This document shows positions 25,815 through 33,830 of a stretch of 64,000 nt of DNA, piece by piece. Below the pieces are notes generated by a model. The model saw only the letters and a list, made by a program, of their open reading frames with translations. It was not told the origin of the DNA and did no database searches. The stretch is from assembly GCA_963735045.1 (NCBI GenBank), contig CAVTIZ010000003.1, forward strand, positions 1,240,001 to 1,304,000, read 5' to 3'. Both the position numbers and the translations under genes were made by a program. The stretch is from Salsipaludibacter sp963735045. Lineage in GTDB: Bacteria; Actinomycetota; Nitriliruptoria; Nitriliruptorales; Nitriliruptoraceae. How positions within the stretch are numbered: the stretch's first letter is position 1; each line of letters begins with the position of its first letter.

Positions 25815-25827
25815 TAGGTTGCCCCCA
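25815..25827 (+). promoter_or_regulatory. Putative leaderless promoter of the RecB-like nuclease gene
   Basis: TAGGTT (25815-25820) lies 6 bases before the ATG at 25827, the spacing expected if transcription starts at the A of ATG. There is no Shine-Dalgarno sequence in between. Confidence 0.55.
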
Positions 25828-26987
25828 TGGATGCAACTCCCACACCACCCCACGATCCGTCCGCTGCGTCGTCGTCGGCCGGGGACGCCGGCGCGACCCC
25901 GGATCCGATGCTGGACGGCGTCGCCGACGACCCGATCGACGGCGGGGTCCTGGAGCCGTCCCGTCCGCCACTGGTGGACGACGACGGACGGGTGCGGCTG
26001 TCGTTCTCCCGCATCGACACCTACCAGCAGTGCTCGCTGCGCTTCCGGTACCGCTACATCGACAACCTCCCCGGCAAGACCGCGACGTACCTGTCGTTCG
26101 GGACCTCCGTGCACGCCGCCCTGGAGCTGTTCCACGAACGGACCCTGTTCGGGATGCCCACCGAGGAGGACCTGCTGGGCTTCCTGTTCGACCACTGGGA
26201 CTCCTCGGGCTACGCCGAGGTGTCCCGGGACAAGCAGATGGACGACTACCGCCGTGCCCAGCACACCCTGCAGCGCTACTTCCGTCGGGTGGCCGACACC
26301 TACCAGCCGGCGGCCGACACCGAGAAGTGGTTCGAACTGCCCGTGGGTGACGAGGCCATGGTGGTGGGCTCGATCGACCGGATCGACGTCGACCACGACG
26401 GTGAGCTGCACGTCGTGGACTACAAGACCGGCCGGATGCGCGACCGCGAGAAGGTGCGTGGCTCGCTGCAGCTGGCCATCTACGCGCTGGCGTGTGAACA
26501 CCTCTACGGGCGCCTGCCCGCCTCCGTCGCACTGGACTACGTCGTGGCCGACGTCGAGGTCCGCGTGCCGGTCGCCGAGATCGACCTCGACGCGGCCCGT
26601 GACGCCATCCGTGCCACCGCCCGTGGCGTCCTGGCCGGCGCCTGGGAACCCACGCCCACCCGCCTGTGCGACTGGTGCGACCACCAGTCGGTCTGTCCCG
26701 CCTGGGAGGGCGACGGCGAGGCCTACGGGTCGGCGGTGGTGGAGCGTGACCGCCTGCGCCGCGAGCTGCGGCGTGGCCTGGCACGCCTGCGTGCACTGGA
26801 GGCCGGCGTGGACCGGCTGGCCGGTGAACTGGCCGAGCGGGGACTGGACCCGGTCGGGGTGGACGACGACCAGGCACTGCCGGAACGTGCGCCCGAGGAC
26901 ACCGCCGGCGACCACGAGGGCTCCGACGAGCCCGCCCGCACTGGCGATGCGCCGGTGGCGGCAGGGTCCGGTGTCGGCCACCACTGA
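25827..26987 (+). CDS. RecB-family PD-(D/E)XK nuclease with 4Fe-4S cluster
   Basis: The 386-residue protein shows the AddB/RecB-type nuclease fold: GTSVHAALE (motif with conserved His), MVVGSIDRIDV (metal Asp), VDYKTGR (the catalytic D-x-K) and QLAIYALA. Four cysteines, Cys69 in QQCSLRF and three in CDWCDHQSVCPAW, form the staple-like 4Fe-4S site of this family. It probably works in DNA repair, alone or as a Cas4-like exonuclease; no helicase lies next to it. M. tuberculosis has a similar gene, Rv2119, beside trmI. The acidic C-terminal tail from about residue 345 is poorly conserved sequence. Confidence 0.9.
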   Translation: MDATPTPPHDPSAASSSAGDAGATPDPMLDGVADDPIDGGVLEPSRPPLVDDDGRVRLSFSRIDTYQQCSLRFRYRYIDNLPGKTATYLSFGTSVHAALELFHERTLFGMPTEEDLLGFLFDHWDSSGYAEVSRDKQMDDYRRAQHTLQRYFRRVADTYQPAADTEKWFELPVGDEAMVVGSIDRIDVDHDGELHVVDYKTGRMRDREKVRGSLQLAIYALACEHLYGRLPASVALDYVVADVEVRVPVAEIDLDAARDAIRATARGVLAGAWEPTPTRLCDWCDHQSVCPAWEGDGEAYGSAVVERDRLRRELRRGLARLRALEAGVDRLAGELAERGLDPVGVDDDQALPERAPEDTAGDHEGSDEPARTGDAPVAAGSGVGHH

Positions 26988-27063
26988 CCGGGCGCCCGTC
27001 CGCCCCTCGCGCACGCCCTACGATCGTCGGCCACCACCAACCACCACATGCAAGGACACCCCG

Positions 27064-27495
27064 ATGGGGCAGAAGGTCAGTGACTCGGTCCACATCGCCG
27101 CCACCAAGGACGAGGTCCTGGCGGTCATCCTCGACCTCGAGGCCTACCCCTCGTGGTCCGACGACATCAAGGACGTCGAGGTCCTCGACACCGACGAGCA
27201 GGGCCGGCCGCACCTGGCGCGCTTCGACGTCGACGCCCGCGTCGCCCAGGTCGACTACGTCCTGCGTTACGACTACGACAGCGCCCCGGACGTCGCCTGG
27301 GGGCTGGAGTCCGGCGAGATGCTGACCCAGCTCGACGGCGCCTACGTGCTGGAGGAGTTGGCCGGTGGTACCCGGGTGACCTACAGCCTCGACGTCGACA
27401 TCGCCATGCCGGTGCCGGGCTTCCTCAAGAAGCGCGCCGCCCGGACCATCCTGGACACGGGCCTGCAGGGCCTCAAGGACCGCGTCGAGTCGTGA
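27064..27495 (+). CDS. SRPBCC (START-like) family protein
   Basis: The 143-residue protein begins GQKVSDSVHIAATKDEVLAVILDLEAYP, the usual opening of the polyketide cyclase/dehydrase and lipid transport group of SRPBCC proteins, and continues through the beta-grip fold to a long C-terminal helix (PGFLKKRAARTILDTGLQGL). The fold binds hydrophobic ligands; the ligand is unknown. AAGGACACCCCG precedes the ATG. It lies 76 bases after the nuclease gene on the same strand. Confidence 0.85.
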   Translation: MGQKVSDSVHIAATKDEVLAVILDLEAYPSWSDDIKDVEVLDTDEQGRPHLARFDVDARVAQVDYVLRYDYDSAPDVAWGLESGEMLTQLDGAYVLEELAGGTRVTYSLDVDIAMPVPGFLKKRAARTILDTGLQGLKDRVES

Positions 27496-27605
27496 CCTGC
27501 TCGGTCGGTGCGAACGCCTCCCGGCGAGCACCGGCCCCCGTCCACCCGTCGACCCCCCAGGTCGACGGCCCAGCCCGACGCCACCCCCGACCCGAGGACG
27601 GTGCC

Positions 27606-27935
27606 ATGCGATCCGACGTCGAGGCGGCCTACTTCGCCGTCCTGCGCGCCCGCGAGGACCTGACGGACCTGCAACGCTACGACGAACACCTGCGCGACGA
27701 ACTGCGACGCCTGGCCCGCTTCCAGGCCGAGACCCGGGCCGCCGCCGAGGACGCCCCGCGTGGCCTGCGGCGTCGGCTGCGCCACACCGACGATCCGCTC
27801 GACGACGCGATCCGCACCCGCCGTGAGGCCGCACGCGACGAACTGGCCCGGATGGACCAGCGCACCGAGGCCGCGGCCGAGTACGTGGCGTCCTGCGAGG
27901 CCGAACTCGAGCGCCTCCGCTCCGCCTCGGCCTGA
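27606..27935 (+). CDS. Small coiled-coil protein, unknown function
   Basis: The 109-residue product is almost entirely helical and highly charged, with heptad-like Leu/Ala spacing and many Arg and Glu residues, so a coiled coil is likely. There is no membrane segment, signal peptide or cysteine motif apart from one Cys near the C-terminus. It lies between the SRPBCC gene and the DUF2384-like gene and is transcribed in the same direction. Confidence 0.7.
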   Translation: MRSDVEAAYFAVLRAREDLTDLQRYDEHLRDELRRLARFQAETRAAAEDAPRGLRRRLRHTDDPLDDAIRTRREAARDELARMDQRTEAAAEYVASCEAELERLRSASA

Positions 27936-28019
27936 CCCCAGCGCGAGCCCCTGGCGAGCTCGCGACCGGGTGTCCGACCCGCGACCGCGTCCCGTCCCAC
28001 GTCCCACCGGAGTCCCACC

Positions 28020-28295
28020 GTGTACCGCGACGAACCACTGGACGACGAACAGGAACTGCGCGACCTCGTCGGGGACGACGAGGTCGACGCGATCGTGGAC
28101 GACGAGCACGCCCTGGCCACCGCCCTGGACGTGCTGCGCCTGCTGCAGGGTTGGGTCGACGACGACCAGGCCACGGCGTGGTTGACGACGCCGGCCCGGC
28201 GGCTGGACGGACGCCGGCCACTGGCCGCGCTGGGCGAGGGCGACGACGACGACGTGGTCGACGCCTGCCGAGCGTTCATCGCCGCCCAGGGGTGA
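28020..28295 (+). CDS. Small acidic protein resembling the Xre/MbcA/ParS (DUF2384) antitoxin domain
   Basis: The 91-residue protein has a C-terminal half with the pattern WL..P...LDGRRPLAALGEGDDDDVVDA, which resembles the toxin-binding domain of MbcA/Xre-type antitoxins (WL, G-x-x-P and a later Gly). The N-terminal half is acidic and lacks a clear helix-turn-helix. No RES-domain toxin, the usual partner, is present next to it. The start is GTG at 28020. It may be an orphan antitoxin-like protein or simply a related fold; the match is by eye. Confidence 0.55.
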   Translation: MYRDEPLDDEQELRDLVGDDEVDAIVDDEHALATALDVLRLLQGWVDDDQATAWLTTPARRLDGRRPLAALGEGDDDDVVDACRAFIAAQG

Positions 28296-28384
28296 CCGCG
28301 GGGTGACCGCGCACACCCACGTGTGGTGGCCGTTGTCGGTCCCCGTCGCGGGCATCGGGCACCGGGCACGGCCCGCGGGTGCGC

Positions 28385-28390
28385 TAGACT
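28385..28390 (+). promoter_or_regulatory. Putative -10 element of the cold shock gene
   Basis: TAGACT lies 76 bases before the ATG, which gives a long 5' leader as is usual for cold shock genes. No clear -35 was found. Confidence 0.45.
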
Positions 28391-28466
28391 GACCGTTCGC
28401 GCTGCGCTGGCCCAGCCACGCGCGCTCCCACCATCATCTGCCTGTTCCGAGCAAACGGATCCGCCC

Positions 28467-28769
28467 ATGCCCACCGGCCGCGTCAAGGTCTTCCACGCCG
28501 ATCGTGAGTTCGGCTTCCTCACCGCCGAGGACGGCGAAGAGGTCTACGTGAACGCAAGCGACGTCGACGGCGGCGCGCTGAAGTCGGGTGACGAGGTCAC
28601 CTACGAGCTCGGTGAGGGCGACAACGGCCAGAAGGCGACGGGCGTCGCCATCGTGCGGTCCGCTCCGGCGGACAACCCGGTCGGCCGCACCATCGCGCAG
28701 CCTCCGAGCTGGTCGGACCTGCAGGAGCGGGACCGTCGCCGCCGCCAGAACCGACGCCGGCGCCGCTGA
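28467..28769 (+). CDS. Cold shock domain protein with basic tail
   Basis: The 100-residue protein has a cold shock domain: GRVKVFHADREFGFLT carries the RNP1-like motif and VYVNASDVDGGALKSGD the RNP2-like one. It binds single-stranded RNA or DNA. The usual bacterial Csp is about 67 residues; here a tail of about 30 residues ends in RDRRRRQNRRRRR, which should add nonspecific nucleic acid affinity. RNP2 has VYVN rather than the common VFVH. It is followed 8 bases downstream by clpS. Confidence 0.9.
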   Translation: MPTGRVKVFHADREFGFLTAEDGEEVYVNASDVDGGALKSGDEVTYELGEGDNGQKATGVAIVRSAPADNPVGRTIAQPPSWSDLQERDRRRRQNRRRRR

Positions 28770-28777
28770 GCCGTCTC

Positions 28778-29119
28778 GTGGTCGCCGTCGTCGAACCCCG
28801 GAGCCGGCCCGACCGTGTGGTCGTGGCCGCGACCGCCTCGCCCGACGTCGACGAACGGACCACGACCAGGACCGACGTCCGCCAGGACCGTCCCTGGGAC
28901 GTGATCGTGTGGGACGACCCGGTCAACCTCATGTCCTACGTCGTGTGGGTCTTCATGCGCGTCCTCGGCCATGGTGAACCGTTGGCCCGCAAGCTGATGC
29001 TCGAGGTCCACGAGCAGGGCAAGTCGTTGGTGGCCTCCGAGCCACGCGAACAGGCCGAGCTGTACCTGCAGCAACTGCACGGGTACGGGCTGCAGGCGAC
29101 CATCCAGCGGTCGCGCTGA
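28778..29119 (+). CDS. clpS: ATP-dependent Clp protease adaptor ClpS
   Basis: ClpS delivers proteins with N-terminal Leu, Phe, Tyr or Trp to the Clp ATPase. The 113-residue protein has a disordered N-terminus of about 40 residues and then the core WDVIVWDDPVNLMSYVVWVF, with the WDDP(V)N motif for peptide binding, and HEQGKSLVASEPREQAELY. The start is GTG at 28778, 8 bases after the cold shock gene, so the two may be cotranscribed. The DUF2017 gene follows, a conserved actinobacterial pairing. Confidence 0.95.
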   Translation: MVAVVEPRSRPDRVVVAATASPDVDERTTTRTDVRQDRPWDVIVWDDPVNLMSYVVWVFMRVLGHGEPLARKLMLEVHEQGKSLVASEPREQAELYLQQLHGYGLQATIQRSR

Positions 29120-29175
29120 CCGCCCGACGCAGTCCGCCGCGCCGCCCGTCGCCGACCTCCCCGGGGAGTCCGACC

Positions 29176-29730
29176 ATGCCGCACCGCCTGGCCCTCCCGC
29201 GGGGAGCGGTGTCGCTGCTGCGTGGCCTGGTGGGTGAGCTGACGGCGCTGCACGACGAGCCCGACGAGGACCATCCGGCCTGGCGTCGGCTGTATCCCCG
29301 CACGACCGCGGACCCGCGGCTCGATCGTGACCTGCGCGAGTTGGTGCACCCCGACCTGGTCGAGGGACGACGCCTCGCGCTGGACGTGGTCGGGTCCGCC
29401 CTGGCCGACGCCGACGACGACGCCGACGTGCTCGACCTCGACGACGAGCAGGCCGTGGCGCTGCTCGGCGTGCTCAACGACGTCCGTCTCGCCCTGTCGG
29501 CGCGCATCGACCTGCCGGGGCTGCTGGACGAGCACGGCGGGGCACTCCCGGCCGACCTGCCCGATGCCACGCGGATGACCGTGGAGCTGGTCGAGTGGAT
29601 GGCCTTCCTGCAGGAGCAGGTGCTGTCCACGGTGGCCCCGGAGTCCCAGGCCCACTTCGACGACCCCGTCCACGATCGTGACGGGGATCCCGACCCGTTC
29701 GGCGACGACGCCGAGCCCGCCAGCGACTGA
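29176..29730 (+). CDS. DUF2017 family protein
   Basis: The 184-residue protein matches the DUF2017 pattern: an N-terminal LPRGAVSLLRGLVGELTALH, a central LHPDLV-like segment (ELVHPDLVEGRR) and a helix-rich end with WMAFLQEQVLST. It is commonly found directly downstream of clpS in actinobacteria, which suggests a link to Clp-dependent degradation, but its role is not known. GGGGAG precedes the ATG. The tail is acidic. Confidence 0.85.
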   Translation: MPHRLALPRGAVSLLRGLVGELTALHDEPDEDHPAWRRLYPRTTADPRLDRDLRELVHPDLVEGRRLALDVVGSALADADDDADVLDLDDEQAVALLGVLNDVRLALSARIDLPGLLDEHGGALPADLPDATRMTVELVEWMAFLQEQVLSTVAPESQAHFDDPVHDRDGDPDPFGDDAEPASD

Positions 29731-29763
29731 CCCCCACCGCCACCCCATCCGGAGGAACCCCCC

Positions 29764-30708
29764 ATGCGCAGCGTGATCCTGGTCGATGGCGACGTCGAGG
29801 TGGGGGAGCGGCCGGACCCGACCCCCGGTCCGAGGGACCTGCTGGTCCGCGTGGCCGGCGCCGGGCTCAACGGGGCCGACCTGCTGCAACGCCGCGGCGG
29901 CTACCCCGCCCCCGCAGGCACTCCCGACGACCAGCCCGGCCTGGAGTTCGCGGGCGAGGTCGTGGCCATGGGCGACGACGTGGTCGATCGGTCGATCGGC
30001 GACACCGTGATGGGCATCGTCCCGGGAGCCGCCCAGGCCGAGTTGCTCGTGACCCCGGACGAGCTCGTCCTGGAGGTTCCCGACGGGCTCGACCCCGACA
30101 CGGCCGGTGGTGTCCCGGAGGTGGTGATCACGGCCCACGACGCCCTGGTCACGCAGGCGGGCCTCGCGCTTGGTGACCGGGTGCTCGTGACCGGGGCGGC
30201 CGGTGGCGTCGGCACCGCGGCCATCCAGCTCGCCCGGGCGGCGGGCGCCGAGGTCGTGGCCAGCGCACGGGGCGAGGATCGACACGACGCGCTCGCCGAC
30301 CTCGGCGCCCACCGGGTCGTGACCCCCGACGACCAGGCCGACCACGGGCCCTACGACGTCGTGCTGGAACTGGTGGGGGCCCCGAGCCTGCAGGGACTGA
30401 CCAGGGCGCTGGCCACGGGAGCGCGCATCGTCGTGATCGGTGTCGGGGCGGGACCGCGGTTCGAACTCGACCTGCTCCACCTCATGGGTGCCCGGGCCAC
30501 CCTGCGGGGCTCGACCCTGCGCGCCCGTCCGCTGGCCGACCGCGTCGCCGCGACCCGTGCCGCCGGCCGGGCCTTCACCCGTGTGTGGGCCGCCGGCGAC
30601 TACCGCGTCCCGGTCGCCGCCCGCCACGACCTCGCCGACGCCGCCGACGCCTACGACACCTTCGCCGCGGGCGGCCACCTCGGCAAGCACCTGCTCACCC
30701 TCGCCTGA
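29764..30708 (+). CDS. NADPH:quinone reductase family (zinc-type MDR) oxidoreductase
   Basis: The 314-residue protein is a medium-chain dehydrogenase without zinc-binding cysteines, as in quinone oxidoreductases. It has the GroES-like domain with GAGLNGADLLQRRGGYP and PGLEFAGEV, and a Rossmann domain with VLVTGAAGGVGTAAIQLA for NADPH binding. GGAGG precedes the ATG. It ends convergently with murJ. The natural substrate is unknown. Confidence 0.9.
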   Translation: MRSVILVDGDVEVGERPDPTPGPRDLLVRVAGAGLNGADLLQRRGGYPAPAGTPDDQPGLEFAGEVVAMGDDVVDRSIGDTVMGIVPGAAQAELLVTPDELVLEVPDGLDPDTAGGVPEVVITAHDALVTQAGLALGDRVLVTGAAGGVGTAAIQLARAAGAEVVASARGEDRHDALADLGAHRVVTPDDQADHGPYDVVLELVGAPSLQGLTRALATGARIVVIGVGAGPRFELDLLHLMGARATLRGSTLRARPLADRVAATRAAGRAFTRVWAAGDYRVPVAARHDLADAADAYDTFAAGGHLGKHLLTLA

Positions 30709-30748
30709 TCCCGGTCAGCGACCTCGGACCGCCCGGGCCCCACCGCCG

Positions 30749-30798
30749 GTCGGTTGTCGGATGGACCCGTCCTGGCACGGTCGACGCCCCCAACCGAC
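30749..30798. terminator. Weak inverted repeat between convergent genes
   Basis: GTCGGTTG (30749-30756) pairs with CAACCGAC (30791-30798) across a 34-base loop in the 125-base gap between the quinone reductase and murJ. It might serve as a two-way terminator, but the loop is long and there is no T-tract. Confidence 0.25.
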
Positions 30799-30833
30799 GG
30801 GCGGGGTGGGCACGACGGGCAGGGGCGGGGGGG

Positions 30834-32591
30834 TCAGCGGTGGCGGCGGTGGAGGGAGGTCTGCCACAGGAGCAGGACGCGCCCGACGGGGCCGAGGCGG
30901 GGGGCGAAGCTGGTGACCAGGGCATGGACCTCGGGGACCCGGGTCCGGAAGGCCGTGGCCACGTAGGTGATCCCGACGGCGCTGGTGGCGACCAGCCCGG
31001 CCAGGGCGACCGGCCAGTCCTCCACCATCCGTCGTGCGAGCAGTCCGGCGACCACGCCCGCGACGACGGGCAGGACGAGGCGTCCCCGGGCTCGACCTCC
31101 CATGCGTGCGGCCACGCCGGTCTCCCGGCCCACGATCGTGCGCAGCCGACGCCACTCCACCCAGGCCCCGATCCCGGCCGCCAGGGCCAGGCCCACGGCC
31201 CCCAGCCGCAGGGGCTGGTCCGTGCCCGCACCGCGCAGCGCGGCGTCGACGGGGGTGAAGGCGGGCAGCGACCCGGGGTCGAGCAGCACGATCTCGCCAT
31301 CGACGATCCCGAAGCGGTCGAACTGCAGCATCAGCACGGTGCCGATCACGATCGACACCCCCACCCGCAGCACCGACACGATCGCCGGGTTCCGCGTGTC
31401 CCCGATCCCGTACAGCAACGACTGCAGCAACCGTGACGACGTGGTCGCGACCAGGCCGAGCGAGAACATGCCCAGGACGAGCCAGACCGCCATCTGGACA
31501 TCGGCGTCGAAGGCCCCGGTCCGGAACAGCAGCCCGACCAGGTAGTCGCCGACGACCAGGTAGACCAGGGCGGACCCCACGACCCAGAACACCACCCGGG
31601 ACAGCCCGTCGTCGATGCGATGGGTCAGGCGCGTGACGTCGTTGCGGTCCATCGCCGACAGGTCCGGCAGCTCCGCGGCGGCGACGCTCATCCCGAACAG
31701 GCTGACCGGCAACAGGTACAGCTGCTGGGCGTAGGCCAGCAGCGACACCGCGCCGGTGGCCAGCAACGACGCCAGCAGGACGTCGACGTAGGTGGCGAGC
31801 TGGACCACCCCTCGGCCGGCGACGACCGGCCCAGCGTTGCGCAACACCTCGCGCACACCCGGCAGTGAGCGCTGCAGGCTCGGGCGCAGGTCCGGCTCCA
31901 GCCGCAGCACGGCCGGGACCTGCACCAACAGTTGGGCGAGGCCACCGACCAGCGCACCCACGGCCATGGCCATGGCGAGGCGCTCGAGCTGGGACGGGGT
32001 CGCACCGGCGACCTGCAGGGGCGGGTCCAGGACGAACCACGCCGCGGCGACCACGGCGACGATCTGGGCCAGGTTCCAGATCACCGGGGCCACGTAGGAC
32101 AGGAAGAAGCGACGGTGGGAGTTGAGCACCCCCAGGCACCACGCCGACAAGACCAACAGCCCGATGCCGGGGGTCAGGACCTGCATCAGCTGGACGGTCA
32201 GCTCCCGCTTGGCCCCGACGAAGCCCGGGGCGATCAGCGACGTCAGGGGGCCGGCGAGCACCACCCCCAGCACCGACACGATCCCGGCCGAGACCGCGAG
32301 CAGACCCAGCACGGCCCCGGCGACGCGACCCGCCTCCTCGCGACGGCCCTCCGCCAGCAGGCGGGCGTGCACCGGGATGAACGACGCCGACAGGACGCCT
32401 TCGCCCAGCAGGTTCTGCATCACGTTGGGGATGCGGAAGGCGGTGTTGAAGGCCTCGGCGACCGGTCCGGCACCGAAGAAGTACCCGAAGACCCGCAGGC
32501 GGACGAAGCCCATCGTGCGGGAGGCGAGGATCCCCGCCGCGACCATGGTCGAACCACGTCGCGAGGACACGTCCTGCGGAGTGGTGGTCAC
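30834..32591 (-). CDS. murJ: Lipid II flippase MurJ (MviN)
   Basis: MurJ moves lipid II across the cytoplasmic membrane for peptidoglycan synthesis. The 585-residue protein has about 14 hydrophobic segments and the family hallmarks GILASRTMGFVR, GAGPVAEAFNTAFRIPN and LGEGVLSASFIPVHA near the N-terminus. The start is a GTG followed by ACCACCACTCCG. A possible -10, TAGTCT, lies on the minus strand at 32694-32689. The long cytoplasmic tail found in mycobacterial MurJ (with a pseudokinase) is absent. Confidence 0.94.
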   Translation of the reverse strand: MTTTPQDVSSRRGSTMVAAGILASRTMGFVRLRVFGYFFGAGPVAEAFNTAFRIPNVMQNLLGEGVLSASFIPVHARLLAEGRREEAGRVAGAVLGLLAVSAGIVSVLGVVLAGPLTSLIAPGFVGAKRELTVQLMQVLTPGIGLLVLSAWCLGVLNSHRRFFLSYVAPVIWNLAQIVAVVAAAWFVLDPPLQVAGATPSQLERLAMAMAVGALVGGLAQLLVQVPAVLRLEPDLRPSLQRSLPGVREVLRNAGPVVAGRGVVQLATYVDVLLASLLATGAVSLLAYAQQLYLLPVSLFGMSVAAAELPDLSAMDRNDVTRLTHRIDDGLSRVVFWVVGSALVYLVVGDYLVGLLFRTGAFDADVQMAVWLVLGMFSLGLVATTSSRLLQSLLYGIGDTRNPAIVSVLRVGVSIVIGTVLMLQFDRFGIVDGEIVLLDPGSLPAFTPVDAALRGAGTDQPLRLGAVGLALAAGIGAWVEWRRLRTIVGRETGVAARMGGRARGRLVLPVVAGVVAGLLARRMVEDWPVALAGLVATSAVGITYVATAFRTRVPEVHALVTSFAPRLGPVGRVLLLWQTSLHRRHR

Positions 32592-32725
32592 GTGGCGTCC
32601 TCGGGCACGTGGCGTGCCGGCTGGCGTGCGGTCCGCTGCGGGCCCGGTGGGACCGACCCGGCGTGGGGTGGGGCGGGTGCGAGACTACGGCGTGGGCGCT
32701 GGGCGGTCGGCCACGCCGGACGCCG

Positions 32726-32769
32726 CACCCGGACCTCACCCGGACCTCACCCGGACCCCACACGGACCC
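32726..32769. repeat. Four 11-bp tandem repeats
   Basis: CACCCGGACCT is repeated at 32726 and 32737, with slightly changed copies at 32748 and 32759. The array lies in the 220-base gap between murJ and the exonuclease gene, upstream of the murJ promoter region. Confidence 0.8.
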
Positions 32770-32811
32770 GCCGAGCCGGCCCGGGCGCCGGGTCCCCGAC
32801 TCGATGTCGGG

Positions 32812-33681
32812 TCACTCCGCCCAGTGCCGGACGGCGTCGGCGAGGTCGGCCTCCAGCGAGTCGAAGGTCTGCGTCGCGCTGGTCGGGACGCCCTCGTGGG
32901 CGAGGTCGGCCAACTCCTCGTCGAGCGGGACGTCCAGCGTCAGCGTGGCGAGATGGCGGTACAGATTGGCGTCCTCGCGCCCGGCCGCCAGGGTCTCGGC
33001 CAGTCGCGCGGCGCCGCGGACGGCCACGTCCCACTCCTCGTGGTCGTCGGGGATGTCCTCGAGGTGTCGCCACCGCTGCAGCACGGCGGCCGCACTCTTG
33101 GCCCCGAAGCCCTTCAGGCCCGGGATGCCGTCCGCGGTGTCGCCCACCAGGGCGAGGTAGTCCGGCACGGACTCGGGCAGCACCCCCAGCCGCTCGACCA
33201 CGCCGTCCTCGTCGAACTCGCGATCACGCATGCGGTCCACCTGCACGACGGTGTCGCCGCGGACGACCTGGCCGAGGTCCTTGTCCACCGTCATGACCCG
33301 GACCTGCTCGACGTCGTCGGCCCAGCGCACGGCTGCGGTGCCCAGTGCGTCGTCGGCCTCCCAGTGGTCCATCGACCACACCGTGATGCCCAGGGCCGCG
33401 ACGGACTCCTCGACCAGGTCGAACTGGTCGAGCAGGGCCTGCTCGACCCCGCTGCCGTCCTTGTAGGGCGGGAAGGCGTCGTTGCGCCACGACTCGATGG
33501 GGTTGTCGAAGGCAATGGCCAGGTGGGTCACCTGCTCGTCGTCGTCGGCCAGCAGCGACAGCATGGACCGGACCACCCCCACCGTGGCCTTGACGTCACG
33601 CCCGTCGGCCGTGCGCTCCGGCCCCGGCGCGTAGTGGGCACGGAACAGTTCCCAGGTCCCGTCGACGAGGTGCAGTCTCAT
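32812..33681 (-). CDS. DNA polymerase I-like 5'-3' exonuclease (FEN family)
   Basis: The 289-residue protein is a stand-alone flap endonuclease-like 5'-3' exonuclease. It starts MRLHLVDGTWELFRAHYA, an N-terminal D-x-T variant of the usual FEN motif, and shows FDNPIESWRNDAFPPYKDG, WEADDALGTAA and the metal cluster MTVDKDLGQVV, followed by the helix-hairpin-helix segment DYLALVGDTADGIPGLKGFGAKSA. The acidic metal ligands are all present. It works in replication and repair by removing RNA primers or flaps. Confidence 0.9.
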   Translation of the reverse strand: MRLHLVDGTWELFRAHYAPGPERTADGRDVKATVGVVRSMLSLLADDDEQVTHLAIAFDNPIESWRNDAFPPYKDGSGVEQALLDQFDLVEESVAALGITVWSMDHWEADDALGTAAVRWADDVEQVRVMTVDKDLGQVVRGDTVVQVDRMRDREFDEDGVVERLGVLPESVPDYLALVGDTADGIPGLKGFGAKSAAAVLQRWRHLEDIPDDHEEWDVAVRGAARLAETLAAGREDANLYRHLATLTLDVPLDEELADLAHEGVPTSATQTFDSLEADLADAVRHWAE

Positions 33682-33816
33682 GCGTGGCTCCGGCGGACGA
33701 CGGTGTGGTCGCCCCAACGATAGACCGACCCGGGGACCCACCCCGAGGACCGTCCGCCGCGAGGATTCCGCGACGCCGACGACACGGTGCCCACGGGTGG
33801 TGTCACCGGTCGCGAG

Positions 33817-33830
33817 TAGGGTTTCACCCA
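33817..33830 (+). promoter_or_regulatory. Putative leaderless promoter of aat
   Basis: TAGGGT (33817-33822) ends 7 bases before the ATG of aat at 33830. There is no Shine-Dalgarno sequence between them. Confidence 0.5.

Noticed and set aside
30749..30798. Strong bidirectional terminator between the quinone reductase and murJ
   Set aside because: The stem is only 8 bp with a 34-base loop; listed as weak only.
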